Positions 43,701 to 51,466 of a stretch of 64,000 nt of DNA are shown here, in pieces (within the stretch, counting starts at the first letter, position 1; the number at the start of each line of letters is the position of its first letter). Origin of the DNA: Collinsella sp. 4_8_47FAA. GTDB taxonomy: Bacteria; Actinomycetota; Coriobacteriia; Coriobacteriales; Coriobacteriaceae. The DNA lies in assembly GCF_000763055.1 (NCBI RefSeq), contig NZ_KN214139.1:1-64000 (forward strand), written 5' to 3'. The notes beneath the pieces were generated by a model. The model saw only the letters and a list, made by a program, of their open reading frames with translations, had not been told where the DNA came from and searched no databases. Made by a program: the position numbers and the translations under genes.

Positions 43701-44714
43701 ATGGCATATCCCGTATTTGACCTACACTGCGACACCGCCGACCGCATCGGCTGGGCCACGCTCGATCTCGACCTGCGCTTTACCGCCGGCACCGACGGTT
43801 ATTTCCCCGGCGACGAAACGCATCCGCAAGATTTCGACCTCATCGAGGGTAACGCCTGTGCCATCTCGCTCGCAAAGATCGGCAACACGCCGTGGGCACA
43901 GTGCTTCGCCACGTTTGTCCCCGACGAGATTCCCACCGCCCACGCCGCGCGCTTCCAGGCGCAGATCATGGCGCATATGAGCGGCCAGGCAATGCTCAAC
44001 CACGACCGTATGGTCAACGTGCGCAGCGCCGCAGACATTCGCCCCGCGCTCAAGGACGGCAAGGTCGCTTGCATCCACACCATCGAAAACGCCACGTTCT
44101 TTGCCGAGGACCCCGCGCTGATCGAAGTGCTCAAGAGCTTGGGCGTGCTTATGTCGTCACTCAGCTGGAATGCGCAGGGGCCGCTCGCGAGCGGCCACGA
44201 CACCCACGCCGGCCTCACCGGCGCCGGCATCGAGGCACTTACGCAGATGGAGCACGCCGGCATGGTACTCGACGTCTCCCACCTCAACGATGAGTGCTTT
44301 GACGAGGTTGTCGCCCACGCCACGCGTCCCTTCGTCGCCAGCCACTCCAACTCCCGTGCGGTTTGCGGCGTCAAACGCAACCTTACCGACGACCAGTTCC
44401 GCACCATTCGCGACATGGGCGGTATCGTCGGCCTCAACTACTGCAGCGAGTTCCTTTCCAACGACGCAACCGACAAGACCGCCGCAGACGTCACCTTCGA
44501 CCAGCTAGCGGCACATATCGAGCACTGGCTCGACCTGGGCGGCGAGGACGTCATCGCACTCGGCGGCGACTGGGACGGTGCCACGGTGCCCGCTTTCCTC
44601 TCCGATGCCAGCAAGATGCCCGAGTTCCAGAACATGCTTTCCAAGCATTTTGGCAAGACCGTGATGCAAAAGCTCTGCAGCGACAACGCGCTTGCCTTCT
44701 TTGAGCGTTATTAA
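43701..44714 (+). CDS. Membrane dipeptidase (peptidase M19)
   Basis: 337 residues; zinc dipeptidase of the renal-dipeptidase family that hydrolyses various dipeptides. VFDLHCDTADRIG gives the first His and Asp ligands, HTIENATFF the bridging Glu, LDVSHLNDECFDE a His, and FVASHSNSRAVCGVKRNLTDDQ a further His and Arg. GLNYCSEF and LGGDWDGAT complete the motif set. CGGAGGAA precedes the ATG. No signal peptide, so probably cytosolic here. Confidence 0.9.
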   Translation: MAYPVFDLHCDTADRIGWATLDLDLRFTAGTDGYFPGDETHPQDFDLIEGNACAISLAKIGNTPWAQCFATFVPDEIPTAHAARFQAQIMAHMSGQAMLNHDRMVNVRSAADIRPALKDGKVACIHTIENATFFAEDPALIEVLKSLGVLMSSLSWNAQGPLASGHDTHAGLTGAGIEALTQMEHAGMVLDVSHLNDECFDEVVAHATRPFVASHSNSRAVCGVKRNLTDDQFRTIRDMGGIVGLNYCSEFLSNDATDKTAADVTFDQLAAHIEHWLDLGGEDVIALGGDWDGATVPAFLSDASKMPEFQNMLSKHFGKTVMQKLCSDNALAFFERY

Positions 44715-44732
44715 TTTCACATTCCTTGAGCA

Positions 44733-44764
44733 GGTCGGCATGCCGAACGGTTGACATGCCGGCC
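44733..44764 (+). terminator. Hairpin between dipeptidase and YgjP-like genes
   Basis: GGTCGGCATG/CATGCCGGCC stem, 18 bases past the dipeptidase stop. No T-run, so perhaps a processing hairpin. Confidence 0.45.
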
Positions 44765-44788
44765 CGTCCCCAATCTGAAGGACCGCTT

Positions 44789-45565
44789 TTGACGCAGCAG
44801 TTTACGATTTCCGTATCCCGACCGGATGGGACGCCCATCCCCGTCGTCGTTACCAAAAAGCGCGTCAAGAACTTCAACCTACGCGTCACATCGAGCGGTG
44901 AGGTCCACGCCAGCGCACCGCTCGGCGCCAGTCGCGAGCGCATCGAAGCGTTTGTGAAGCGCAACAGCGCCTGGATTATCAGCCGGCTTGCCCAGCGCGA
45001 GCAACGTCAGGCGACGGCACGAGAGCCGCTCAGCCCCTCGTCCATCATTGCGCTTTGGGGCAAGCCCATCACGGTACAGGACGCACTCGATCACAACTTT
45101 GCATCACCCGCACCGCGGCCCAAGCAGGCCACCTTCGCAAGTTTTATGGGTGCCGACGAGCCAGACGAACGTCCGCAGGCCAAGTGGAATGCGACCCTCG
45201 ACGGCTTAACGCCCAGTGAGATCCAAGCCCATATTGACCAGCTCTATACGTCCGAAGTCACATCGGCGCTGCGTGATATGGTGCACGCATACGAAATCGC
45301 AATGGGTGTCGCCGTTTCCCGCGTTTCCGTGCGCAGCATGAAAACGCGCTGGGGATCATGCACGCCCAAAACCGGCGCCATTCGCATCGCACGAGAACTT
45401 GCCGCCTACCCCGTCGAGTGCCTTGACATGGTTGTCGCCCACGAGCTCGTCCACCTGCTCGAGCCGAGCCACAATCATCGGTTTCACGCGCTGCTCGACA
45501 CGTACTGCCCCAACAACAGGGCTCTGTCGCAGCGGCTCAAGCAGCCACCCATAGAGACGTATTAG
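44789..45565 (+). CDS. YgjP-like M48-type zinc metallopeptidase
   Basis: A DUF45/YgjP protein. VKNFNLRVTSSGEVHASAPLGASRERIEAFV is the N-terminal signature, and VSVRSMKTRWGSCTPKTGAIRIARELAAYP is followed by VVAHELVHLLEPSHNHRFHALL with the HExxH-type zinc site (HELVH) and the third His. 258 residues from TTG 44789, chosen because GAAGGA lies six bases upstream; ATG 44756 lies inside a hairpin. Possibly a DNA-linked repair protease, unproven. Confidence 0.82.
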   Translation: MTQQFTISVSRPDGTPIPVVVTKKRVKNFNLRVTSSGEVHASAPLGASRERIEAFVKRNSAWIISRLAQREQRQATAREPLSPSSIIALWGKPITVQDALDHNFASPAPRPKQATFASFMGADEPDERPQAKWNATLDGLTPSEIQAHIDQLYTSEVTSALRDMVHAYEIAMGVAVSRVSVRSMKTRWGSCTPKTGAIRIARELAAYPVECLDMVVAHELVHLLEPSHNHRFHALLDTYCPNNRALSQRLKQPPIETY

Positions 45566-45571
45566 AACCGG

Positions 45572-46057
45572 TTAGCGCACACGCTCGATCTCGACGCCAC
45601 AGCTTGCCAAGGGCAGGCCAACAGGCGCCCACGGCTTATCGAGCTTGATGCGCACACCAAGCAGCGAGGGATAACGGCGCAGCAGCATCTGGGCCGTACC
45701 TTCAGCTGCCGCCTCGATGAGCTTAAACGTATGCTCGCGCAGATAGCCATCGACATCGTGGCACACCGAGCCGTAGTCAATCGAGGCGTCCAAGTTATCG
45801 TGCTCTCCCGCTGCACGCAGGTCAGCATAGAGTACCAAGGACACGATGAATTTCTGGCCCAGCGCGTTCTCTTCGGGATACACGCCGTGGTTAGCAAAAA
45901 CCTCAAGACCTTCAACGGTGATGCGGTCGGCATGGCGCAGATCGTCATAGTTCACGTGGGGCACCGCCGTTGCGGTGGATATTTCGCCCCTTCCACGGCG
46001 GGCGAGCTCGGCGACTTCAGTCTTGGTTGCATTCTCGGGCAGTTTCTTGTTGCTCAT
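45572..46057 (-). CDS. folB: Dihydroneopterin aldolase
   Basis: Converts 7,8-dihydroneopterin to 6-hydroxymethyl-dihydropterin in folate synthesis. 161 residues, about 40 longer than usual at the N-terminus. The core ADRITVEGLEVFANHGVYPEENALGQKFIVSLVLYADL has the substrate Glu, and IKLDKPWAP holds the catalytic Lys. AAGGAG precedes the ATG. It follows an HD protein and folE on the same strand. No folP or folK is in the window. Confidence 0.9.
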   Translation of the reverse strand: MSNKKLPENATKTEVAELARRGRGEISTATAVPHVNYDDLRHADRITVEGLEVFANHGVYPEENALGQKFIVSLVLYADLRAAGEHDNLDASIDYGSVCHDVDGYLREHTFKLIEAAAEGTAQMLLRRYPSLLGVRIKLDKPWAPVGLPLASCGVEIERVR

Positions 46058-46100
46058 CGCGATCGTCTCCTTCGTTTAGAACCCCGACCGCGTAAACTAA

Positions 46101-46682
46101 CTACACGCGAATCGACAGGTTCTTTTTATCATCGCTCCAGTTGCAAGCATTGCGCGCGGGGCATGCAAAGCAGGCGCGCGACGCTTTGTCGGCTGCATAG
46201 AGCAGGCGCTCGAGCGGTTGGCTGTTCACGCGCAGCTTTCGATGGCCCAGAATGGCCGTCTTAATGGCTGCGGCATCGGCCGGCTCAAACGCTACGTCAT
46301 CGGGCATACCGCCGAGAATTGCATCAGCGACGCGTTCGCTTGCAACATCATGGGATATACCCGATTCATACTGTTCATCTTTGCCGATATCGTGAAGAAG
46401 TGCCGTGGCGTAGATGACCTCGCGGTCAAATTCGAGCTGTTCCTCGAGATTCTTGATCCACATAATGCGAGCGACATCCAGCAGGTGGTCAATACCGTGG
46501 CGGCAGAAGATGCGCCCCGATTCCAACTGTGCAATGTTGCCCAGGTGCCGCCGGAACAGACCGTTGGCACAGATGTAATCAATGCGAGGCATGGCATCAA
46601 AGGGGGCCAGGCCCGAAGCCATGAAGCCGCGACGCGGCGTCCCCCCATCGGTCTTCGATGTAAAGTCATTGACGACCCTCAT
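46101..46682 (-). CDS. HD-domain phosphohydrolase in the folate operon
   Basis: 193 residues. An HD fold with HGIDHLLDVARIM (first His) and VIYATALLHDIGKDEQ (His-Asp), later AILGHRKL. The C-terminal tail carries CFACPARNACNW with four Cys, which may bind metal. It sits between folE and folB, the place of the dihydroneopterin triphosphate dephosphorylation step whose usual NudB enzyme is not here; that role is inferred. ATG 46682 starts just after the folE stop (one base apart), so translation is probably coupled; internal ATG 46622 is an alternative. Confidence 0.72.
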   Translation of the reverse strand: MRVVNDFTSKTDGGTPRRGFMASGLAPFDAMPRIDYICANGLFRRHLGNIAQLESGRIFCRHGIDHLLDVARIMWIKNLEEQLEFDREVIYATALLHDIGKDEQYESGISHDVASERVADAILGGMPDDVAFEPADAAAIKTAILGHRKLRVNSQPLERLLYAADKASRACFACPARNACNWSDDKKNLSIRV

Positions 46683-46683
46683 G

Positions 46684-47241
46684 CTAACGGCCCAGCATCC
46701 TAAAGAACCGCTCCTCGAGCGACGGATCGGTCTCAAAGACGCCGCGGCGAGCGAGCGTCACGGTCTTGGTGCCAGGCTTTTGCACGCCGCGCATGGTCAT
46801 GCACATATGCTCAGCCTCCATGAGCACAATCGCTCCCTGGGGAGCGAGATACTCCAGGAGGGCATCGGCAACCTGTGCGCACAGCTGCTCCTGCAGCTGC
46901 AGACGACGGGCGTAGACCTCAACCGTGCGGGCAAGCTTAGAGAGCCCTGCGACACGGCCGTTGGGGATATAACCAATGGCGGCCTTGCCATAAAACGGCA
47001 GCAGATGATGTTCGCACAGCGAGTAGAACGTGATGTCGCGCTCGATAACCAAATCGTTCGAAGCGACGGCAAAGGTTTTGGACAGGTGCTCCTCGGCACT
47101 CTGGTCCATACCGCCGGCGATCTCACCATACATACGGGCAACGCGCGCCGGGGTCTCCAGCAGGCCCTCACGAGTTGGGTCCTCGCCTATGCCCTCAAGC
47201 AACAGCTTAATGGCGGCCTCGACTTTTTCCTGATCGATCAT
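46684..47241 (-). CDS. folE: GTP cyclohydrolase I
   Basis: Makes 7,8-dihydroneopterin triphosphate from GTP, first step of folate synthesis. 185 residues. Visible: [23 protein letters not shown], the zinc-site [22 protein letters not shown] (Cys, His-His), [18 protein letters not shown], and [14 protein letters not shown] with the second zinc Cys. ATG 47241 has GAGG upstream. Operon folE-HD-folB, preceded by nrdG. Confidence 0.94.
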   Translation of the reverse strand: MIDQEKVEAAIKLLLEGIGEDPTREGLLETPARVARMYGEIAGGMDQSAEEHLSKTFAVASNDLVIERDITFYSLCEHHLLPFYGKAAIGYIPNGRVAGLSKLARTVEVYARRLQLQEQLCAQVADALLEYLAPQGAIVLMEAEHMCMTMRGVQKPGTKTVTLARRGVFETDPSLEERFFRMLGR

Positions 47242-47307
47242 CTGGGCCTCACTTTTCCGATTTTGCGTTCGCGCTATGGTACCACGCCCTTTGGCATCGG
47301 CCACAAG

Positions 47308-47889
47308 CTACATAGTATGGGTCGAATAGACTGGATCGTCCCGCCAAAGTTCAACCGCATCACAAAGCGCAACACCCTCGCGCTCAGCACGGTCGCGCGT
47401 AGCGTTCATATCGATCACACGCTGGTTACTCGAGCCTCTAAAACGCAATGAGATATCGTACAGATCCTGAACAAACGGGCCGTCCACCAACATGTCGAGG
47501 CGGGCCAGGATACGGTTCGTCACCTCGGTATGATGACGGCCACCCGGCATAAGCTCCTCGAGCACGTCGCCGGTAAAGCACCAAATGGTCTTGCCCGACC
47601 CCGCGGGATAGGCCGCACGCACGCGTTCGATAAAGTCAACAAGCCCCACCTGATTCTCGGGCTCCATAGGCTCGCCGCCCAGAATCGTCAGACCATCGAT
47701 AAAGGGGTGGTCGAGGCTCTCGATAATCTTGTCCTCGACGGCACGATCGAACGGCTCACCCGCAGCAAAGTCCCACGCGACAGAGTTAAAGCAATTCTTG
47801 CACCCACGACGGCACCCGCTCACAAACAGAGAAGTACGAACGCCTTCCCCATCAGCAATGTCGAAATACTTAATGTTCGCGTAGTTCAT
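47308..47889 (-). CDS. nrdG: Anaerobic ribonucleotide reductase activating protein
   Basis: Radical SAM enzyme that installs the glycyl radical on NrdD. 193 residues. SLFVSGCRRGCKNCFN holds the CxxxCxxC cluster (Cys26, 30, 33); TILGGEPMEPENQ and the SAM-binding GKTIWCFTGDVLEEL are seen. ATG 47889 has GGGAGAG upstream. Downstream of nrdD, separated by 426 bases holding two palindromic elements. Confidence 0.92.
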   Translation of the reverse strand: MNYANIKYFDIADGEGVRTSLFVSGCRRGCKNCFNSVAWDFAAGEPFDRAVEDKIIESLDHPFIDGLTILGGEPMEPENQVGLVDFIERVRAAYPAGSGKTIWCFTGDVLEELMPGGRHHTEVTNRILARLDMLVDGPFVQDLYDISLRFRGSSNQRVIDMNATRDRAEREGVALCDAVELWRDDPVYSTHTM

Positions 47890-47904
47890 AGGTAACTCTC
47901 CCGG

Positions 47905-47988
47905 GAGGTCGGGACATATCATCCCGTCCTCAAACATTCTCGGCCTTCGGCCTGCGAAACTGCGGGCGGGACGATATGTCCCGACCTC
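47905..47988. repeat. 84-nt inverted repeat with CGGGACAT arms (element F)
   Basis: Arms of about 24 bp (GAGGTCGGGACATATC... and its complement) with two G-U-type differences, and an inner GGCC-TTC-GGCC hairpin near the centre. It ends 15 bases before the nrdG start and overlaps its upstream region. Outer arms recall element H. Confidence 0.7.
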
Positions 47989-48166
47989 ATGCAAAGGGTA
48001 ACTCAATGAACGAAGCGAACATCGAGTATAGGGTTCGAGGTCCAATAAAAACTTTGTTGCAGCTCAACCGCCATTGCAAATCAATCGCTGCTGCAGCTCG
48101 AATTATTTCCGCTAAAAACTTCGAGGAGTGAGCAGACCGCGAGCTGCATCTCAGCTACGTCAACTT

Positions 48167-48304
48167 GGCCGCCCCGTAGCGAGGCCCCGGACCTTTGCTC
48201 GATATGAGTTCCGCACGAACAGGAGGCGCCAGTGGCGCCTCCGTCGTGAGCCAGGACTGTCCGAAATAGCGAGTAAAGGTCCGGGGCCTCGCTACGGGGC
48301 GGCC
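48167..48304. repeat. 138-nt element with perfect 30-bp arms (element E)
   Basis: 48167-48196 and 48275-48304 are perfect reverse complements over 30 bases, ending GGCCGCCCCGTAGCGAGG. Within, GGAGGCGCC-AGT-GGCGCCTCC (48222-48242) forms a separate perfect hairpin. An asymmetric internal loop joins them. It lies 11 bases past the nrdD stop. A stem this long is far more than a terminator needs, and no T-run follows. Confidence 0.8.
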
Positions 48305-48315
48305 TGGGATGGTTA

Positions 48316-50538
48316 TTAGAGATGCAGCACGCGGTCGCGGATCTCCTCGGTTCGACCCTGGTTCCAGAACTGGGTACCGATGTAGCCGCACGTACGACGG
48401 GCGACGTTCATCTTCTCCTGGTCACGATTGCCACAGTTGGGGCACTCCCACACCAGCTTGCCGTCATCCTCGACAATCTTGATCTCACCGTCGTAGCCGC
48501 ACACCTGGCAGTAATCGCTCTTGGTGTTGAGCTCGGCGTACATGATGTTGTCGTAGATGTACTGCATCACGCGGATGACAGCCTTGAGGTTGTCCTGCAT
48601 GTTGGGAACCTCGACGTAGGAGATGGCACCGCCCGGCGAAAGCTGCTGGAACATACCCTCGAATTTGAGCTTGTCGAATGCGTCGATCTCCTCGGACACG
48701 TGGACGTGGTAGCTGTTGGTGATGTAGCCCTTGTCCGTCACGCCCGGGATGATGCCAAAACGACGCTGCAGGCACTTGGCGAACTTGTAGGTCGTCGACT
48801 CAAGCGGGGTACCGTACAGCGAGAAGTCAATATCGCTTTCGGCCTTCCACTCCGCGCACTTGTCGTTCATGCGCTGCATGACGGCCATGGCAAAGGGCGT
48901 GCCCTCCTTCTCGGTGTGGCTGTGGCCCGTCATGTACTTGACGCACTCATACAGGCCGGCATAACCCAGACTAATGGTGGAGTAACCGCCCACGAGCAGC
49001 TTGTCGATCGTCTCGCCCTTCTTCAGGCGGGCGAGGGCACCGTACTGCCAAAGAATCGGCGCGGCATCCGAAAGCGTACCCATCAGACGCTCATGACGGC
49101 ACAGCAGGGCGCGGTGGCATAGCTCAAGGCGCTCGTCGAAGATCTTCCAGAACTTGTCCATGTCCTGATGCGAGCTCAGCGCGACATCAGGCAGGTTAAT
49201 GGTCACAACGCCCTGGTTAAAGCGGCCATAGTACTTGGGCTTGTTTGGGTCATAGTTCAGCGCGTTGGCCACGTTGTTAAATCCGTTACCGGAGCGGTCG
49301 GGCGTCAGGAAGCTGCGGCAGCCCATGCAGGTATAGCAGTCGCCGTTGCCCGCGGTCTCGCCCTTCGACAGCTTGAGCTCGCGCATCTTCTTCTCGGAGA
49401 TGTAGTCGGGCACCATGCGCTTGGCGGTGCACTTAGCGGCCAGCTGGGTCAGGTAGAAGTACGGGGAATTCTCGTGAACGTTATCGTCCTCGAGCACATA
49501 GATGAGCTTGGGGAATGCCGGGGTAATCCATACGCCGGCCTCGTTCTTAACGCCCTCGTAGCGCTGGCGAAGCGTCTCCTCCACGATCATGGCAAGGTCG
49601 TGCTTCTCCTGAGGCGTACGGGCCTCGTTAAGATACATAAAGACCGTCACGAACGGCGCCTGGCCGTTGGTGGTCATAAGAGTTACGACCTGATACTGAA
49701 TCGTCTGAACGCCGCGACGGATCTCGTCACGCAGGCGGTCCTCAACAACCTCGCGGACCTTTTCGGGAGATGCGGAAACGCCGAGCTCCTCGAGCTCGCG
49801 GGCGACCTCGCCGCGAATCTTCTGACGGCTCACCTCAACAAACGGAGCAAGATGGGTCAGCGAAATCGACTGGCCGCCGTACTGGGAGGAAGCAACCTGA
49901 GCGATAATCTGCGTCGCGATGTTGCAGGCGGTCGAGAAGCTGTGCGGCTTCTCGATCAGCGTGCCCGAGATAACGGTGCCGTTCTGGAGCATGTCCTCCA
50001 GGTTCACCAGGTCGCAGTTGTGCATGTGCTGAGCAAAGTAATCCGAATCATGGAAGTGGATCAGGCCCTCATTATGGGCGTCCACGATCTCCTGGGGCAG
50101 CAGCACGCGCTGGGTCAGGTCCTTGGAAATCTCGCCGGCCATATAGTCGCGCTGAACGGAGTTGACGGTCGGGTTCTTGTTGGAGTTCTCCTGCTTGACC
50201 TCTTCGTTATTGCACTCAATCAACGACAGGATCTTGTCATCGGTCGTGTTCTTCTGGCGCTTCAGGCTCTGAACATAGCGATAGATGATGTAGTGGCGGG
50301 CAACCTCGTAGCAGTCGAGACGCATGATCTCGTCCTCGACCAAATCCTGGATCTCCTCGACCGAAACGGTGTGGCCCGCGTTCTCGCATGCCTCGGCGAC
50401 GTTTTGCGCCGCATAAACCACCTGGCGGTCGGTTAGACGAGAGCTCTCCTCGACCTCCAAGTTGGCGGCGCGGATGGCATTGACGATCTTATCGATGTCA
50501 AAGACAACCTCGGTGCCGCTGCGCTTGATGATCTTCAT
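48316..50538 (-). CDS. nrdD: Anaerobic (class III) ribonucleoside-triphosphate reductase
   Basis: Makes deoxyribonucleotides under strict anaerobiosis using a glycyl radical. 740 residues. The N-terminal ATP-cone (MKIIKRSGTEVVFDIDKIVNAI to about 95) is followed by the 10-stranded barrel with CYTCMGCRSFLTPDRSG, a C-terminal zinc site (CQVCGYDG ... CPNCGNRD) and RRTCGYIGTQFW with the radical Gly. ATG 50538 has an AGAGG site upstream. An NrdR box lies about 260 bases upstream. Confidence 0.95.
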   Translation of the reverse strand: MKIIKRSGTEVVFDIDKIVNAIRAANLEVEESSRLTDRQVVYAAQNVAEACENAGHTVSVEEIQDLVEDEIMRLDCYEVARHYIIYRYVQSLKRQKNTTDDKILSLIECNNEEVKQENSNKNPTVNSVQRDYMAGEISKDLTQRVLLPQEIVDAHNEGLIHFHDSDYFAQHMHNCDLVNLEDMLQNGTVISGTLIEKPHSFSTACNIATQIIAQVASSQYGGQSISLTHLAPFVEVSRQKIRGEVARELEELGVSASPEKVREVVEDRLRDEIRRGVQTIQYQVVTLMTTNGQAPFVTVFMYLNEARTPQEKHDLAMIVEETLRQRYEGVKNEAGVWITPAFPKLIYVLEDDNVHENSPYFYLTQLAAKCTAKRMVPDYISEKKMRELKLSKGETAGNGDCYTCMGCRSFLTPDRSGNGFNNVANALNYDPNKPKYYGRFNQGVVTINLPDVALSSHQDMDKFWKIFDERLELCHRALLCRHERLMGTLSDAAPILWQYGALARLKKGETIDKLLVGGYSTISLGYAGLYECVKYMTGHSHTEKEGTPFAMAVMQRMNDKCAEWKAESDIDFSLYGTPLESTTYKFAKCLQRRFGIIPGVTDKGYITNSYHVHVSEEIDAFDKLKFEGMFQQLSPGGAISYVEVPNMQDNLKAVIRVMQYIYDNIMYAELNTKSDYCQVCGYDGEIKIVEDDGKLVWECPNCGNRDQEKMNVARRTCGYIGTQFWNQGRTEEIRDRVLHL

Positions 50539-51126
50539 CCTCTTGCCTCTTTCGCGTCGTAGCCTCATTGCGCTTCAGAGCCAAACGATGCCCGGCAGGG
50601 CTTGCCCCTGTCTTGCGGCGCCGTCGCGCAATCTGTGTTCTCGATAAACCATAAGCCTCCATGCGGACATTCCCTAGAGCCAATCAAGCGGCTCAAGGAC
50701 ACGTTCGAAAGAGGCAGTTAAGGTCTTCGTTCTCTGTCCGCCATCTATCATACGACAAAGACACATCTATATCCTGTATTCTTTTTTTAGTTCAAACACA
50801 ACATATAGTGTTTCAGCAGGTCAAAGCAATTGGTCATTTTCCAGACGCATTAATTATGAGGGGTTCTTGGCAAGTCGGTAAAACGTTACCAACACGGCTA
50901 CCTGCATGGCAGTTATAAAACCCCCTTAGTCAAGCCGCTGACAAATCCTACCAAAACCAAGCCGCTCACGCCAAAAGAATCCAAAAGATTATGCTTGACC
51001 AACATGTTGCGGTCACGATCGGCCAGGACGTATGCAATCTGCCGGCACCTCTACGGGATGCGAAGACCATCGCGTACAGACCTTGGATCAATATTTGGTG
51101 GCTTATTTGGCGGCGTGCTTGGTGGC
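50539..51126. other. Long nrdD upstream / tRNA downstream region
   Basis: Besides the NrdR box, no RNA gene or confident CDS is seen. A minus-strand frame 50913-51005 (30 codons, hydrophobic) reads smoothly but has no ribosome site, and may be a gene remnant. Confidence 0.4.
50796..50811. promoter_or_regulatory. NrdR box upstream of nrdD
   Basis: ACACAACATATAGTGT matches the NrdR consensus ACACWATATYTWGTGT closely. On the minus strand TTGAAC follows directly and TATAGA lies 18 bases beyond, a plausible promoter. A weaker second box may lie near 50762. Confidence 0.75.
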
Positions 51127-51162
51127 AAAACAAAACAGCCCAGAGGACATAGCCTCTGAGCT
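51127..51162 (-). terminator. Terminator of the Gly-Val tRNA unit
   Basis: CAGAGG...CCTCTG hairpin followed by TTTTGTTTTG on the minus strand, about 10 bases beyond the tRNA-Val 3' end. Confidence 0.7.
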
Positions 51163-51171
51163 GCGAACATT

Positions 51172-51246
51172 TGGTGGGCGTTAGAAGATTTGAACTTCTG
51201 ACCTCTTCCGTGTCAGGGAAGCGCTCTCCCCCTGAGCTAAACGCCC
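51172..51246 (-). tRNA. tRNA-Val (GAC), CCA encoded
   Basis: Full cloverleaf: acceptor GGGCGTT/AACGCCC, D arm GCTC...GAGC, anticodon loop CTGACAC with GAC, T arm AGAAG-TTCAAAT-CTTCT, and encoded CCA. Confidence 0.95.
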
Positions 51247-51249
51247 AAA

Positions 51250-51325
51250 TGGAGCGGACAACGGGGCTCGAACCCGCGACCCCAACCTTGGCAAGGTTGT
51301 GCTCTACCAACTGAGCCATGTCCGC
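51250..51325 (-). tRNA. tRNA-Gly (GCC), copy 1, CCA encoded
   Basis: Acceptor GCGGACA/TGTCCGC, anticodon loop TTGCCAA with GCC between CAACC/GGTTG, T loop TTCGAGC and encoded CCA. It is identical to the copies at 53379 and 53605. First gene of a Gly-Val unit. Confidence 0.96.
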
Positions 51326-51337
51326 TTACGGGGATTA

Positions 51338-51389
51338 ATCTTACGTGATGCCCGCATCCTATGCAAGAACTTTTTTTGAAAAGTTTTGC
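51338..51389 (-). promoter_or_regulatory. tRNA promoter with A-tract/GTnCTTGC element
   Basis: -35 TTGCAT and -10 TAAGAT, 17 bases apart on the minus strand. Immediately upstream is AAACTTTTCAAAAAAAGTTC, a version of the element shared with 53693, 57163 and 14469. Confidence 0.7.
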
Positions 51390-51466
51390 AACGCCCTCGC
51401 GAACCTCGCGAAGACATCAGCCGCCACGGAAGGTGTAGGCAAACGCAAACTCGCCGCAAGAGGCCC

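Noticed and set aside
47905-48304. CRISPR array in the nrdD-nrdG gap
   Set aside because: The palindromes are unique nested hairpins, not regularly spaced direct repeats.
50913-51005. 30-codon hydrophobic ORF on the minus strand
   Set aside because: It reads smoothly but has no ribosome site and no recognisable family; more likely a remnant or chance.
50539-51126. Cobalamin riboswitch upstream of nrdD
   Set aside because: No B12-box is seen. The NrdR box explains regulation better.
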